Assembly: GCF_014692505.1 (NCBI RefSeq)
Contig: NZ_JACNYK010000006.1
Span: 124,001 to 188,000, forward strand
From: Sphingobacterium arenae
GTDB lineage: Bacteria > Bacteroidota > Bacteroidia > Sphingobacteriales > Sphingobacteriaceae
DNA length: 64,000 nucleotides
Direction of reading: 5' to 3'
The notes under the pieces were generated by a model. That model did no database searches and had not been told where the DNA came from. It worked only from the letters and a program-made list of their open reading frames with translations. Of the stretch, positions 52,898 through 61,251 are shown in pieces (the stretch's first letter is position 1; each line of letters begins with the position of its first letter). The translations under genes and the position numbers were made by a program.

Positions 52898-53329
52898 ATG
52901 GAAGAGGAAAAATTTTCGCTTAGTGGCACCTTTCAAAAGGGGAAAGAATATGTGGACACACAGCTAAAACTATTACAATTGAAAGGTCTAGCTAAAGGAT
53001 CTCGTATAATGGGGTCTTTGGTGTTGGATGTAGTCAGGATAGTATTTACTTTATTCATTGTTTTTTTCTGTTCATTGGCTCTAGGCTTTTATCTTGGAGA
53101 AGTGTTGGAAAGTAATGCGCTTGGTTTTTTATTAACGGGTGTTATCTTTTTTGTACTCGTGTTACTTATCCGCGTATTTGAGCCGAGTCTGGAAAGAATC
53201 TTTATGAATTTTACTATCCGTAAGGTGACAAGCAAATGGCAGGGGGAGGAGGATGATGATATCGATGAGGATGTCATGGATGAGAAAATCAAATCAAGCA
53301 TAAATGAAGAGTTCACAGAAAATAAATAA
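52898..53329 (+). CDS. Phage holin family (Phage_holin_3_6-like) membrane protein
   Basis: The 143 residues carry two neighbouring membrane helices (about 44-66 and 74-95) between a charged N-terminal helix (GKEYVDTQLKLLQLKGLAKGS) and an acidic tail (EEDDDIDEDVMDEK). This is the layout of the holin-3-6/YqjE family. Despite the family name there is no phage gene around it; in free-living bacteria these are membrane proteins of unknown function next to YtxH-like proteins. ATG 52898 is preferred to the adjacent in-frame TTG. It overlaps the next gene by 26 bases. Confidence 0.8.
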   Translation: MEEEKFSLSGTFQKGKEYVDTQLKLLQLKGLAKGSRIMGSLVLDVVRIVFTLFIVFFCSLALGFYLGEVLESNALGFLLTGVIFFVLVLLIRVFEPSLERIFMNFTIRKVTSKWQGEEDDDIDEDVMDEKIKSSINEEFTENK

Positions 53330-53831
53330 TTTACATGATTTAAAAGCGGAGATTGCTCGACTCAATTTGAGACGGAGAGAGCAGGAAGCTTATTTGACGG
53401 ATCAATATGAGCTGTTAAAAGTAAAGGTAGATACACCTTTTCGGTTTTTTCGACGATTGTCTTCGCACGTACCTGGTGTAGGTATGTTAAAGGGTTTTTC
53501 ATCAGGTGTTGCTAAAGCTGTACAAAGTAAAGATGCCGATTGGTTAACGAGGATCTTGCAAGTGGGGGCGCCTATTGTGTTAAATTCAACAGTGCTTCGA
53601 AAGGCTGGCTGGTTAAAAAAGGCAATATTTTTGTTGGTTTCGGAAACGGCTATAGGGCAAGTTAATCAAGATAAAATAAGTGGGTTGGTTAATAAAGTTA
53701 CATCTTTTATAAAACCAAAAAAGAAAAAAAGGAAGAGAAATATTGACGAAGATGTTGTAGAGAAAGAGGTGCTTATCGAGCGACAGTCTGCGATTCCGGA
53801 AGACGAACGATTAACTGGCGATGCTTATTAA
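53304..53831 (+). CDS. Hypothetical basic protein, third gene of the YtxH/holin-like set
   Basis: I do not recognise a named domain in this 175-residue protein. It has an N-terminal coiled-coil-like helix (HDLKAEIARLNLRRREQEAY), a glycine-rich middle (HVPGVGMLKGFSSGVAKA), a moderately hydrophobic region (WLTRILQVGAPIVLNSTVL and KKAIFLLVSETAIGQ), and a strongly basic patch (KPKKKKRKRN) before an acidic tail. It overlaps the holin-like gene by 26 bases, so the two are translationally linked. Together with YtxH it probably acts at the inner membrane. Confidence 0.7.
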   Translation: MKSSQKINNLHDLKAEIARLNLRRREQEAYLTDQYELLKVKVDTPFRFFRRLSSHVPGVGMLKGFSSGVAKAVQSKDADWLTRILQVGAPIVLNSTVLRKAGWLKKAIFLLVSETAIGQVNQDKISGLVNKVTSFIKPKKKKRKRNIDEDVVEKEVLIERQSAIPEDERLTGDAY

Positions 53832-54763
53832 TCTTCAATAGGTTTGCTTAGAAAATCTGTATAGGCTAGCGTGATCCCTTCTTTTAAAGAGGTTGTATGT
53901 TTCCAACCCAATGCGTGCAGCTTATCAATGTTCATAAGTTTGCGAGGGGTGCCGTCAGGCTTACTTCTGTCGAAGCTAAGTTCGCCGGTGTACCCCACAA
54001 CTTCGCGCACGAGAAAAGCAAGATCGCGAATACTGATATCTTCACCAACACCTACGTTAATAAATTGCGCCTCATTATAGTTTTGCATTAAAAAAACACA
54101 GGCCTCGCCCAAATCATCCGCATATAGAAATTCCCGAAGTGGTGAGCCGGTTCCCCAGATACTCACTTCATTTACTCCAGCTATTTTCGCCTCGTGGAAA
54201 CGACGTATTAGCGCGGGCAATACATGGGAGTTTTGTGGGTGATAATTGTCATTGATACCATACAGATTGGTAGGCATTGCCGAGATGAAATTGCACCCGT
54301 ATTGCGAACGGTAGGCTTCACACATTTTAATTCCAGCAATCTTTGCAATGGCATAAGGCTCATTGGTAGGTTCCAATGTGCCCGTCAATAAATAATCCTC
54401 TTGGAGAGGTTGTGGGGCAAGTTTTGGATAGATACAGCTAGAGCCTAAGAATAATAGTTTTTTGATATTTTGAACATACGCCTGATGGATCACGTTGGTT
54501 TGGATCATGACGTTCTCGTAGAGAAAATCGGCGCGATAGGTGTTGTTTGCGACAATACCCCCGACTTTTGCAGCCGCTAGGAATACATATTCTGGTTGTT
54601 CTTCAGCGAAAAAGTCTGCCACAGCAGATTGGTTTCGCAAATCGAGCTCTTTTGAGCTGCGTTTGATAAGGCGATGATATCCTTCTTTTTCTAATGCTCT
54701 GACAATCGCTGAACCCACCATCCCACGATGACCCGCAACATATATTTTAGCTTCTTTTTCCAT
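53828..54763 (-). CDS. fcl: GDP-L-fucose synthase
   Basis: A short-chain dehydrogenase of 311 residues that makes GDP-L-fucose from GDP-4-keto-6-deoxymannose by epimerisation and NADPH-dependent reduction. The nucleotide motif VAGHRGMVGSAI is at about 9-20. SSCIYPKLAPQPLQEDYLLT and the catalytic PYAIAKIAGIKMCE (Tyr-x3-Lys) are typical of the enzyme. The product is used in capsule or glycoprotein synthesis. The partner GDP-mannose dehydratase is not in the window. It is divergent from trmB and the two share a compact promoter region. Confidence 0.94.
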   Translation of the reverse strand: MEKEAKIYVAGHRGMVGSAIVRALEKEGYHRLIKRSSKELDLRNQSAVADFFAEEQPEYVFLAAAKVGGIVANNTYRADFLYENVMIQTNVIHQAYVQNIKKLLFLGSSCIYPKLAPQPLQEDYLLTGTLEPTNEPYAIAKIAGIKMCEAYRSQYGCNFISAMPTNLYGINDNYHPQNSHVLPALIRRFHEAKIAGVNEVSIWGTGSPLREFLYADDLGEACVFLMQNYNEAQFINVGVGEDISIRDLAFLVREVVGYTGELSFDRSKPDGTPRKLMNIDKLHALGWKHTTSLKEGITLAYTDFLSKPIED

Positions 54764-54792
54764 TGATTCCTACAAATATAAGGTTATTTTTG
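54763..54792 (+). promoter_or_regulatory. Promoter of trmB
   Basis: TTG at 54763-54765 and TATTTTTG at 54785-54792 are separated by exactly 19 bases and match the -33/-7 layout. The leader before ATG 54810 is about 13 bases. Confidence 0.6.
54773..54780 (-). promoter_or_regulatory. Promoter -7 box of the GDP-fucose synthase gene
   Basis: On the minus strand TATATTTG matches TAnnTTTG, 9 bases before the fcl start. It lies back to back with the trmB box, 4 bases away. Confidence 0.5.
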
Positions 54793-54809
54793 CGGACAAA
54801 TTGCTAAAA

Positions 54810-55457
54810 ATGGGTAAGGATAAGTTACGGAAATTTGCCGAAGTGGCTACATTTAAGAATGTTGTTCAGTTGGATGCTGGAAAAGACTATAAAGGAAAAT
54901 GGGCAAAGAAGTTCTTTGGAAATAATAACCCGGTTGTATTGGAACTAGCCTGTGGCAAGGGAGAATATACCGTTAACTTAGCGAAAATGTTTCCCCACAT
55001 CAATTTTATCGGTATTGACTATAAGGGAAACCGGATATGGAGAGGGGCGAAAACAGCGTTGGAAGAAGAGGTCTCCAATGTAGGGTTCCTCCGGATTCAG
55101 ATTGAAACCATATTGGAATATTTTGCAGAAAACGAAATAGATGAAATTTGGATTACCTTTCCTGACCCTCAACCCCAAGATAGCCGAGAGAAGAAGCGTT
55201 TGACTAATCCTAAGTTTTTGGAAAAGTATAAAGCAATTTTGAACGATGATGGCATTCTGCATTTGAAAACGGACAACGACGGCTTCTATGCCTATACTCT
55301 GGAACAGATTGCATTGTTGAATCTCCCTAAAATAAAAGAAACCACCAACTTGTATCACTCGGACTTCGTGGATGAGGTTCTATCGATCAAAACGTATTAC
55401 GAGAGAAAGTATCTTGCCGATAATAAAAACATCAATTATGTGCAATGGCGGTTTTAA
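54810..55457 (+). CDS. trmB: tRNA (guanine-N7-)-methyltransferase
   Basis: This SAM-dependent enzyme methylates G46 in the variable loop of tRNAs. From ATG 54810 the protein has 215 residues. The SAM-binding motif LELACGKGEYTVNLAK is followed by FIGIDYKGNRIWRGAKTA, and the family signature ITFPDPQPQDSREKKRLTNP contains the catalytic Asp. In many homologues the motif reads PDPWPKKRH; here the segment is PQPQDSREKKR, as is usual in Bacteroidetes. It is convergent with the RDD gene (3 bases between stops). Confidence 0.94.
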   Translation: MGKDKLRKFAEVATFKNVVQLDAGKDYKGKWAKKFFGNNNPVVLELACGKGEYTVNLAKMFPHINFIGIDYKGNRIWRGAKTALEEEVSNVGFLRIQIETILEYFAENEIDEIWITFPDPQPQDSREKKRLTNPKFLEKYKAILNDDGILHLKTDNDGFYAYTLEQIALLNLPKIKETTNLYHSDFVDEVLSIKTYYERKYLADNKNINYVQWRF

Positions 55458-55460
55458 GTG

Positions 55461-56189
55461 TTATCGATCCCTAAACGTGTAATAATAATCCTTAATTACT
55501 ACGTCAATAAATTCTTCGGGACGCATCTGCGGTTTGACATCCAGCAGTTCGACGAGCTTATTACTTAATGCCAAAATGATGTTGTAATCTTTGCGTTCGT
55601 AACCCATTTTATATACATCTTTAATGGTATTGGCATCTTTATCCGACAATTGCATCACTTGCGGAAAGGTTACCGTATATTCTTGTGTAATTTCTGCAAA
55701 TAGTGTTTGTTGGAGGGCCATGTTTTGTTTCATACTGATGACGGTTGTGTCAGCAGCAATATCACCAATCCGTTGCGCATGTTTTGTCGCGATGATACTG
55801 CTAATTCCTAAGGCACCTGCACATAAAAAAATATCCACAATAGAACATATCCAGCGAATAAAATATTGATACATCGACGCACGCGTGCCGTCAATTTTTA
55901 CGACTTTAGTGCGCATGATCATTTTTCCGATGGTTTGTCCGTTAAAGAAGGTCTCCATAAGGAAAGGATAAAAAAATGCAGGAAGCAAAATAAGCATATA
56001 AACACCCCCTGTCAACCAGGGGTCGCCTGTATTAAACAGGCCGATCCGTGAGACCAAGTAATACACCATAATAGCGTAACACGTGATAATGAAATAGTCG
56101 ATTGCAAAGGCGATGATCCGCGACCCAAGTGAAGCCAAATTGTATTCAAATTTTACATTTTGCGGCGTATTAATGGCTAATTTATGCAT
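55461..56189 (-). CDS. RDD family membrane protein
   Basis: A 242-residue inner membrane protein with four or five helices. The RDD domain has its namesake Arg in LGSRIIAFAIDYFIITCYA and the two Asp residues in helices 1 and 3 (IAFAIDY and CSIVDIFLCAGA). The GQTIGKMIMRTKVVKIDG segment is also conserved. RDD proteins are thought to transport ions or compatible solutes; the C-terminal 80 residues here are soluble and of unknown role. It stands divergent to the SpoIIM-MoxR-DUF58 operon, an arrangement that is often conserved, so the two may work together. Confidence 0.88.
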   Translation of the reverse strand: MHKLAINTPQNVKFEYNLASLGSRIIAFAIDYFIITCYAIMVYYLVSRIGLFNTGDPWLTGGVYMLILLPAFFYPFLMETFFNGQTIGKMIMRTKVVKIDGTRASMYQYFIRWICSIVDIFLCAGALGISSIIATKHAQRIGDIAADTTVISMKQNMALQQTLFAEITQEYTVTFPQVMQLSDKDANTIKDVYKMGYERKDYNIILALSNKLVELLDVKPQMRPEEFIDVVIKDYYYTFRDR

Positions 56190-56366
56190 ATTTACAGTCC
56201 TTGTCTTTTTTATCGATCGAAATTTATATTGTCTGAATGAAATATAAAATCCCTATATATCGCTATTTTTTGAAACGTTAATATTTCCTATATTAGCTTC
56301 GAGTAGGCGCTACTTTTCTAGTTTCTTCTCCTTAATTTGTTAAAAATAGAAAATTAGAAAGAAATA

Positions 56367-57329
56367 ATGAGAGAAGCATCCTTTATTGAACGAAATAAAG
56401 AAAAATGGATCTTAATTGAAAATAATTTGAGAAATAAGATCAATGTAGATCCCGATGTTCTAGCTTCCGATTATATCGAATTAACGAATGATCTAGCGTA
56501 TGCACAAACCTTTTATCCCCGATCAAAGACGAAAGATTATCTGAATGAGCTGGCGATATTGGCCCATCAACAATTGTATCGCGATCAAAAATCATCGGAG
56601 AACCAGTTCAAGCGTTTTGTAAAACAGGAGATTCCAGAAGCAATATGGCAGTTGCGCCGTCCGCTGCTCTATTCTTTACTGATTTTCTGCCTAGCTATTG
56701 CTATCGGATTTATTTCAGCTCAATACGACTTGGATTTTGTACGGTTAATCTTAGGCGATTATTACGTAGACATGAGCATAGCCAACATTGAGGACGGAAA
56801 CCCTGCCGGCGTTTATCAAGGAGGGAGTGAGGTAGGCTCCGCTTTGGCGATTACGATTAATAATGTTCGAGTCGCTTTCTTGGCTTTTGTACTAGGAGTA
56901 TTTTACAGTATAGGTACAGGTTATATCTTATTCAGTAACGGCATCATGGTCGGCGCTTTTCATCATTTATTTTTTCAATATGGCGTCATGCAGGAAGCCA
57001 TGTCGGCTATTTGGATTCACGGGGCTATTGAACTGTCGGTCATTGTCATTGCTGGGGGCTGCGGTCTTGCCATCGGAAACAGTATATTGTTTCCGAAATC
57101 CTATACAAGGCTTGAATCGTTCAAAAGAGCGATGAAAACCGCTTCCAAGGTCTTAATAAGCACTGTTCCGTTCTTTATCGTAGCGGGCTTTTTAGAGGGC
57201 TTTGTAACAAGACATTATCAGATCTCCATTTGGCTGTGTATCAGTGTTATTGTAGCCTCGTTTATGGCTATTATCTATTTCTATATCATCAGACCTTATC
57301 AACTGGCAAGAATTAACGGATGGAAATAG
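56367..57329 (+). CDS. Stage II sporulation protein M (SpoIIM) family membrane protein
   Basis: A 320-residue membrane protein with a soluble helical N-terminus (REASFIERNKEKWILIENNL, about 1-95). About six hydrophobic helices follow. The SpoIIM/DUF95 core has ITINNVRVAFLAFVLGVFYS and the conserved HGAIELSVIVIAGGCGLAIG. The organism is not a spore former; in Bacteroidetes this family is part of a membrane cluster with RDD and DUF58 proteins. It is the first gene of a six-gene operon and overlaps the next gene by 10 bases. Confidence 0.88.
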   Translation: MREASFIERNKEKWILIENNLRNKINVDPDVLASDYIELTNDLAYAQTFYPRSKTKDYLNELAILAHQQLYRDQKSSENQFKRFVKQEIPEAIWQLRRPLLYSLLIFCLAIAIGFISAQYDLDFVRLILGDYYVDMSIANIEDGNPAGVYQGGSEVGSALAITINNVRVAFLAFVLGVFYSIGTGYILFSNGIMVGAFHHLFFQYGVMQEAMSAIWIHGAIELSVIVIAGGCGLAIGNSILFPKSYTRLESFKRAMKTASKVLISTVPFFIVAGFLEGFVTRHYQISIWLCISVIVASFMAIIYFYIIRPYQLARINGWK

Positions 57330-58237
57330 ACTTCGAATTTCGGAAAGAACGGAAACTAAGTGAAATTGTTCAAGATTTCATCAACCTCTTGCGGCTGGTG
57401 TTACGACATTTCTTTCAAACTATCTTGAAACTTGCTGTTGTTCCATTATGTCTCATGGTGATTCTTATCTATTATGGAACGACCAAGATTAATTTAACAA
57501 CAACGCAAAGCTGGACAGAATCATTGGATCTCGTATTTATTGCGATTGCTGCGCTATTTGCTCTGCTGGTGGTGAGTATGGTATTCTTTGGGTTGGCCAT
57601 TGAATATTTTCTTTTGCTAAAGAATAAGCGGGGAACTGACTTTGATTCTAATGATGTGTGGCAGGCATTTGTCGCGAACCTAAGTAAATATTTTAAATTT
57701 TTGCTTGTTGGTATTCTAGCCTCTCTTATTCTGTTTATTCCCATGATGTTCGCCATGATTATCCTGATGTTTATTCCACTTGTAGGAAGTTTTGCGGCCG
57801 GAATTTTAGCATCTTTCTTAGGCGTTTGGTTTTTCTGCGCATTCCTGTTCTATCGGGAGGGATATATGCCCGCCAGCAATGCCATACAACAAAGCTTTTT
57901 CGTCTTAAAGAAGAAAATAATCGATTATAGCGTGTCGTCTTATGTGGTCAGTTTGGTTTTCCAGACACTTCTAGTGATGCTTACCCTAATACCTTCTCTT
58001 ATTATTGGGATTATCGCTTACAACACGATTGGGTTTGAAACGACATTTTTCGATAGCCTAGTTGGACGCATGTTTACTTCTATTGGTGCTACGGTGTTGG
58101 TTTTACTTTATATCGTATATTATATGTTTACGGTTTTGGTGTCGGGAATTATTTATGAGACAGCGAAAGAAGTGACATACGGCGAAGACGTCTATGAAAA
58201 GATACAAAATCTTGGAAAGGAGGAAGATGGGCAGTAG
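57320..58237 (+). CDS. Hypothetical polytopic membrane protein
   Basis: I do not recognise a characterised family. The 305 residues form about six helices in three clusters: about 35-52, then 72-97, 125-165, 195-225 and 245-280. They are separated by short cytoplasmic loops rich in Lys and Arg. The hydrophobic pattern resembles YihY/DUF4013-like permease-fold proteins, but the similarity is loose. It overlaps SpoIIM by 10 bases and the following DUF4129 gene by 11, so all three are translated together. Confidence 0.78.
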   Translation: MEIDFEFRKERKLSEIVQDFINLLRLVLRHFFQTILKLAVVPLCLMVILIYYGTTKINLTTTQSWTESLDLVFIAIAALFALLVVSMVFFGLAIEYFLLLKNKRGTDFDSNDVWQAFVANLSKYFKFLLVGILASLILFIPMMFAMIILMFIPLVGSFAAGILASFLGVWFFCAFLFYREGYMPASNAIQQSFFVLKKKIIDYSVSSYVVSLVFQTLLVMLTLIPSLIIGIIAYNTIGFETTFFDSLVGRMFTSIGATVLVLLYIVYYMFTVLVSGIIYETAKEVTYGEDVYEKIQNLGKEEDGQ

Positions 58238-59054
58238 ACTATTTTTTGTCATGTTTGTCATGAGCTTTATATCTATTTCCCACGGACAGGAAACGGATAC
58301 GATGGAGACCCTATCCCCTCCTTTACCAGAAGATAGTATCTCCATGAAAGCTCCGGAATATGCGCCGCCGGATTGGATAGATTATATGCAAGATGGCTAT
58401 TACGACACCATCCCCCGTATGAGCCAGATTCCGCAGGTAGATACAGCAACGTATACCAAATTAATTGGACGCTATCAAGGCGAGGAGTTTGACTACGACA
58501 AAAATAGTCCCAATCGTATTGGTTTATTCAAAAAAATATTGAACAGGCTAGGGCGAATGTTGGACAATCTATTTCCTGCGAGCGAGTATTTTCAATTTGC
58601 CGATCTGGTGTATAAAGTGCTGGCCGTGGTGGCATTGGTTATTTTTCTCTGGATTATTTATCGTGTGTTATTTTCAGGTAAACGGTTGTTGACTAAAGAT
58701 AAAGACGATGAAGATGTTTCCGCCGAAATAAAGTTTGTCGAGAAAAACCTGTTGGATATTGATCTAGCTAGTTTTATTGATAAAGCGCAAAAAGAAGGTG
58801 ATTTTGCGTTAGCCATACGCTATCTCAATCTGATGAATATACAACTATTAGCAAAGCGCGAGTTAATTCATTGGAAACACACGAAAACCCATGTGGAGCT
58901 TATTGAAGAAATAGAAAGCGAGGAGTTGAAGAAAGATTTTGGTCGAAATGTAAATATATATAACCGGGTGTGGTACGGGAACTTGCCTGTAGATAAAGCT
59001 AAATATGAGGAATATGCCTCTTATTTCTTAACCTTTCAATCCAAATGGCGATGA
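58227..59054 (+). CDS. DUF4129 domain-containing membrane protein
   Basis: I place the start at ATG 58227 because it follows an unusually good Shine-Dalgarno sequence (AAAGGAGG, 58216-58223) and gives a clean signal peptide (MGSRLFFVMFVMSFISISHGQ); an earlier in-frame ATG at 58194 lacks both. The 275-residue product has an extracytoplasmic Pro/Glu/Asp-rich part with MSQIPQVDTAT, one membrane helix (about 136-156), and a cytoplasmic C-terminal DUF4129 domain (LIHWKHTKTHVELI and FGRNVNIYNRVWYG). DUF4129 proteins usually accompany DUF58 and MoxR. Confidence 0.85.
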   Translation: MGSRLFFVMFVMSFISISHGQETDTMETLSPPLPEDSISMKAPEYAPPDWIDYMQDGYYDTIPRMSQIPQVDTATYTKLIGRYQGEEFDYDKNSPNRIGLFKKILNRLGRMLDNLFPASEYFQFADLVYKVLAVVALVIFLWIIYRVLFSGKRLLTKDKDDEDVSAEIKFVEKNLLDIDLASFIDKAQKEGDFALAIRYLNLMNIQLLAKRELIHWKHTKTHVELIEEIESEELKKDFGRNVNIYNRVWYGNLPVDKAKYEEYASYFLTFQSKWR

Positions 59055-60259
59055 GAAATTCTGCGAGATTTGGCCTCATACTGCTCGGTATCACCGTCCT
59101 GATCATTGCTTTTATTGACCTAGCAAGCGATAAGCAGATCGATTGGTCAAAAACGTATGATCAGCGGGATAAAATTCCTTATGGTTTGTATGTAACTCGC
59201 GAAGAGCTGCCTGAGATCATGGAGAGACCGATACAGCTCGAAGACTTCACCTCCACCAATTATGATTTTCTAAAAACATTTTTAACTGGGAAAGAGCACA
59301 GTAGTTTGATTTACATCGTCAATGGATTTTATGAAGGTAAAGAGGTTACGAGGGAATTAATGAATTTTGTTGAAAGGGGAGGAGAAGTATTTATTTCTAC
59401 CAATAACTTTCCCACTTACCTCATGGACACCTTGGGAATAAGGCAACAATTTCACTATCCCAATAACTTTAATGAGGTCATCCATGTGGAAGATCGCCCG
59501 TTTTCCTTGGAGGATGGTAAAACCGCTTATTATAAGGATTTGGACTATCCGGGCCTGTTCTGTAATTTGGATACGACTAACACACGTATAATTGGCTACT
59601 ATGACGTGGAAGATAAGGAAATACCCAATTTCATTGAGGTGAAAAGGGGGCAAGGCCGTTTTCTTTTGCATTTGGAGCCGCTGATGTTTACCAATTACTA
59701 CATGTTAAAAGAGGAGAATTTTATATACGGAGCAGCTGCGTTGAAATTGCTTTCCAACAAGGAGATCTATTGGTTTGATAGTACCTTTAAGGAAACGGCG
59801 GAAGCAAAGACGCCCCTACGGGTTCTCCTTCAAAATGATGGTCTGCGTCAGGCTTGGTATATTCTACTTTTTTGTCTTATCCTGTTTTTATTGTTTAAAA
59901 GTAAGCGAGAACAGCGGGCAATCTCGGTAATAGAACCGGAACCAAATTTATCCAAGGAGTTTGCACGTACGATCGCTAGTTTATATTATGAAAGTGGAAA
60001 CTCCGGTAATCTCATTCAAAAGAAAATAGAATATTTTCTGTATGATATAAGAACGCATTTCCAACTCGATATTTTGCAACTGGAAGACGACGTTTTCGCC
60101 AAGCAATTATCGCAAAAAACGGGAGTTTCGCTAGAAGAATGCGAAGACTTGATAAGGGTACTTCTTAGCTATAGAAAAGTGCGCACGTCTACAGATGCCG
60201 AATTGATCGCGCTCAATAAAAGAATAGAGGATTTTAAACATAAAGCGAACATGCTATGA
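59045..60259 (+). CDS. DUF4350 domain-containing membrane protein
   Basis: A 404-residue protein with an N-terminal helix (about 9-25). An extracytoplasmic DUF4350 domain follows (about 30-260, with YGLYVTREELPEIM, LIYIVNGFYEGKEVTRELM and FVERGGEVFISTNNFP), resembling the GldG/ABC-type extracellular fold. A second helix (about 272-290) and a cytoplasmic tail complete it. It overlaps the DUF4129 gene by 10 bases and the MoxR gene by 4. Its role is unknown; in this cluster it may present a substrate to the MoxR ATPase. Confidence 0.82.
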   Translation: MAMRNSARFGLILLGITVLIIAFIDLASDKQIDWSKTYDQRDKIPYGLYVTREELPEIMERPIQLEDFTSTNYDFLKTFLTGKEHSSLIYIVNGFYEGKEVTRELMNFVERGGEVFISTNNFPTYLMDTLGIRQQFHYPNNFNEVIHVEDRPFSLEDGKTAYYKDLDYPGLFCNLDTTNTRIIGYYDVEDKEIPNFIEVKRGQGRFLLHLEPLMFTNYYMLKEENFIYGAAALKLLSNKEIYWFDSTFKETAEAKTPLRVLLQNDGLRQAWYILLFCLILFLLFKSKREQRAISVIEPEPNLSKEFARTIASLYYESGNSGNLIQKKIEYFLYDIRTHFQLDILQLEDDVFAKQLSQKTGVSLEECEDLIRVLLSYRKVRTSTDAELIALNKRIEDFKHKANML

Positions 60260-61251
60260 GTGAATTAGAAAATAAATACGAACCTAGTTTTGAAAATAGG
60301 ATAGATCTGACCGAGCTAAAAGAGAAGATGGGAGCGGTAAAGCGAGAAGTTAAAAAGGTCATTATTGGTCAAGATGAAGTTGTTCATAAGCTGTTGATAG
60401 CTATTCTGGCAACAGGTCATTCACTGATAGAGGGTATGCCGGGTGTTGCAAAAACACTAACGGCAAAACTGATTGCAAAGGCGGTTAAGGGCGAGTTTAA
60501 ACGCATACAGTTTACGCCCGACTTGATGCCTTCAGATGTAACAGGATCTTCTGTGTTTGACTTAAAGACCAACGAATTTGAATTTAAGAAAGGCCCTATT
60601 TTCGGTCATATCGTCTTAATTGACGAAATAAATCGTGCGCCAGCAAAAACACAATCATCTTTGTTCGAGTGTATGTCCGAAAGACAAGTTACGGTAGATG
60701 GTATTACGTACCCTGTGCCAACACCGTTTGTGGTATTTGCTACACAGAACCCTATTGAGCATGAAGGAACCTATCGTTTGCCTGAAGCGCAGTTAGACCG
60801 CTTCCTGTTCAAAATTAACATTGACTATCCGGCGATAGAGCAGGAATTGGATATATTGCGCGAGCATCATGCCCAAAAAGCAAACAATAAAGAAGACCTG
60901 GTGCAGCCTGTATTGCATATCGATGAATTAATCCGCTTTCAGCAGTTGATCAAGTCGATTTATGTACACGAGGATGTGTTGACCTATATTGCACAAGTGG
61001 TTTATCACACCCGTTCCAATCCAAATTTGACGTTGGGCGCTTCGCCCCGTGCTTCGATTGCCCTGCTGGAAGCTTCAAAAGCAAGTGCAGCACTTCAAGG
61101 AAGGGACTTTATTACACCGGATGATGTGAAGTATGTCGCTCCGGCTATATTGGGTCACCGCGTGCTATTGACTCCAGAAAAGGAGATGGAAGGATTTACG
61201 AGTGATTATATCATCAAACAGATTGTAGACAGTATCGAAATTCCGAGATAA
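60256..61251 (+). CDS. MoxR family AAA+ ATPase
   Basis: A chaperone-like ATPase of 331 residues. Walker A reads GMPGVAKTL (about 60-68), Walker B HIVLIDEINRAPAKTQ, and sensor 1 FVVFATQNPIEHEGTYRLPE. The C-terminal lid holds the ASPRASIALLEASKA segment. MoxR proteins remodel partner complexes that contain von Willebrand A or DUF58 proteins. It lies between DUF4350 and DUF58, overlapping the first by 4 bases and the second by 1, which is the classical MoxR-DUF58 pair. Confidence 0.94.
   Translation: MSELENKYEPSFENRIDLTELKEKMGAVKREVKKVIIGQDEVVHKLLIAILATGHSLIEGMPGVAKTLTAKLIAKAVKGEFKRIQFTPDLMPSDVTGSSVFDLKTNEFEFKKGPIFGHIVLIDEINRAPAKTQSSLFECMSERQVTVDGITYPVPTPFVVFATQNPIEHEGTYRLPEAQLDRFLFKINIDYPAIEQELDILREHHAQKANNKEDLVQPVLHIDELIRFQQLIKSIYVHEDVLTYIAQVVYHTRSNPNLTLGASPRASIALLEASKASAALQGRDFITPDDVKYVAPAILGHRVLLTPEKEMEGFTSDYIIKQIVDSIEIPR

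Noticed and set aside
52898..53329. Holin-like gene as a sign of a prophage
   Set aside because: No integrase, capsid, tail or lysis genes are nearby, and the neighbouring YtxH and envelope genes fit a housekeeping membrane set.
56367..57329. SpoIIM-like protein as evidence for sporulation
   Set aside because: The family is widespread in non-sporulating bacteria and there are no other sporulation genes here.
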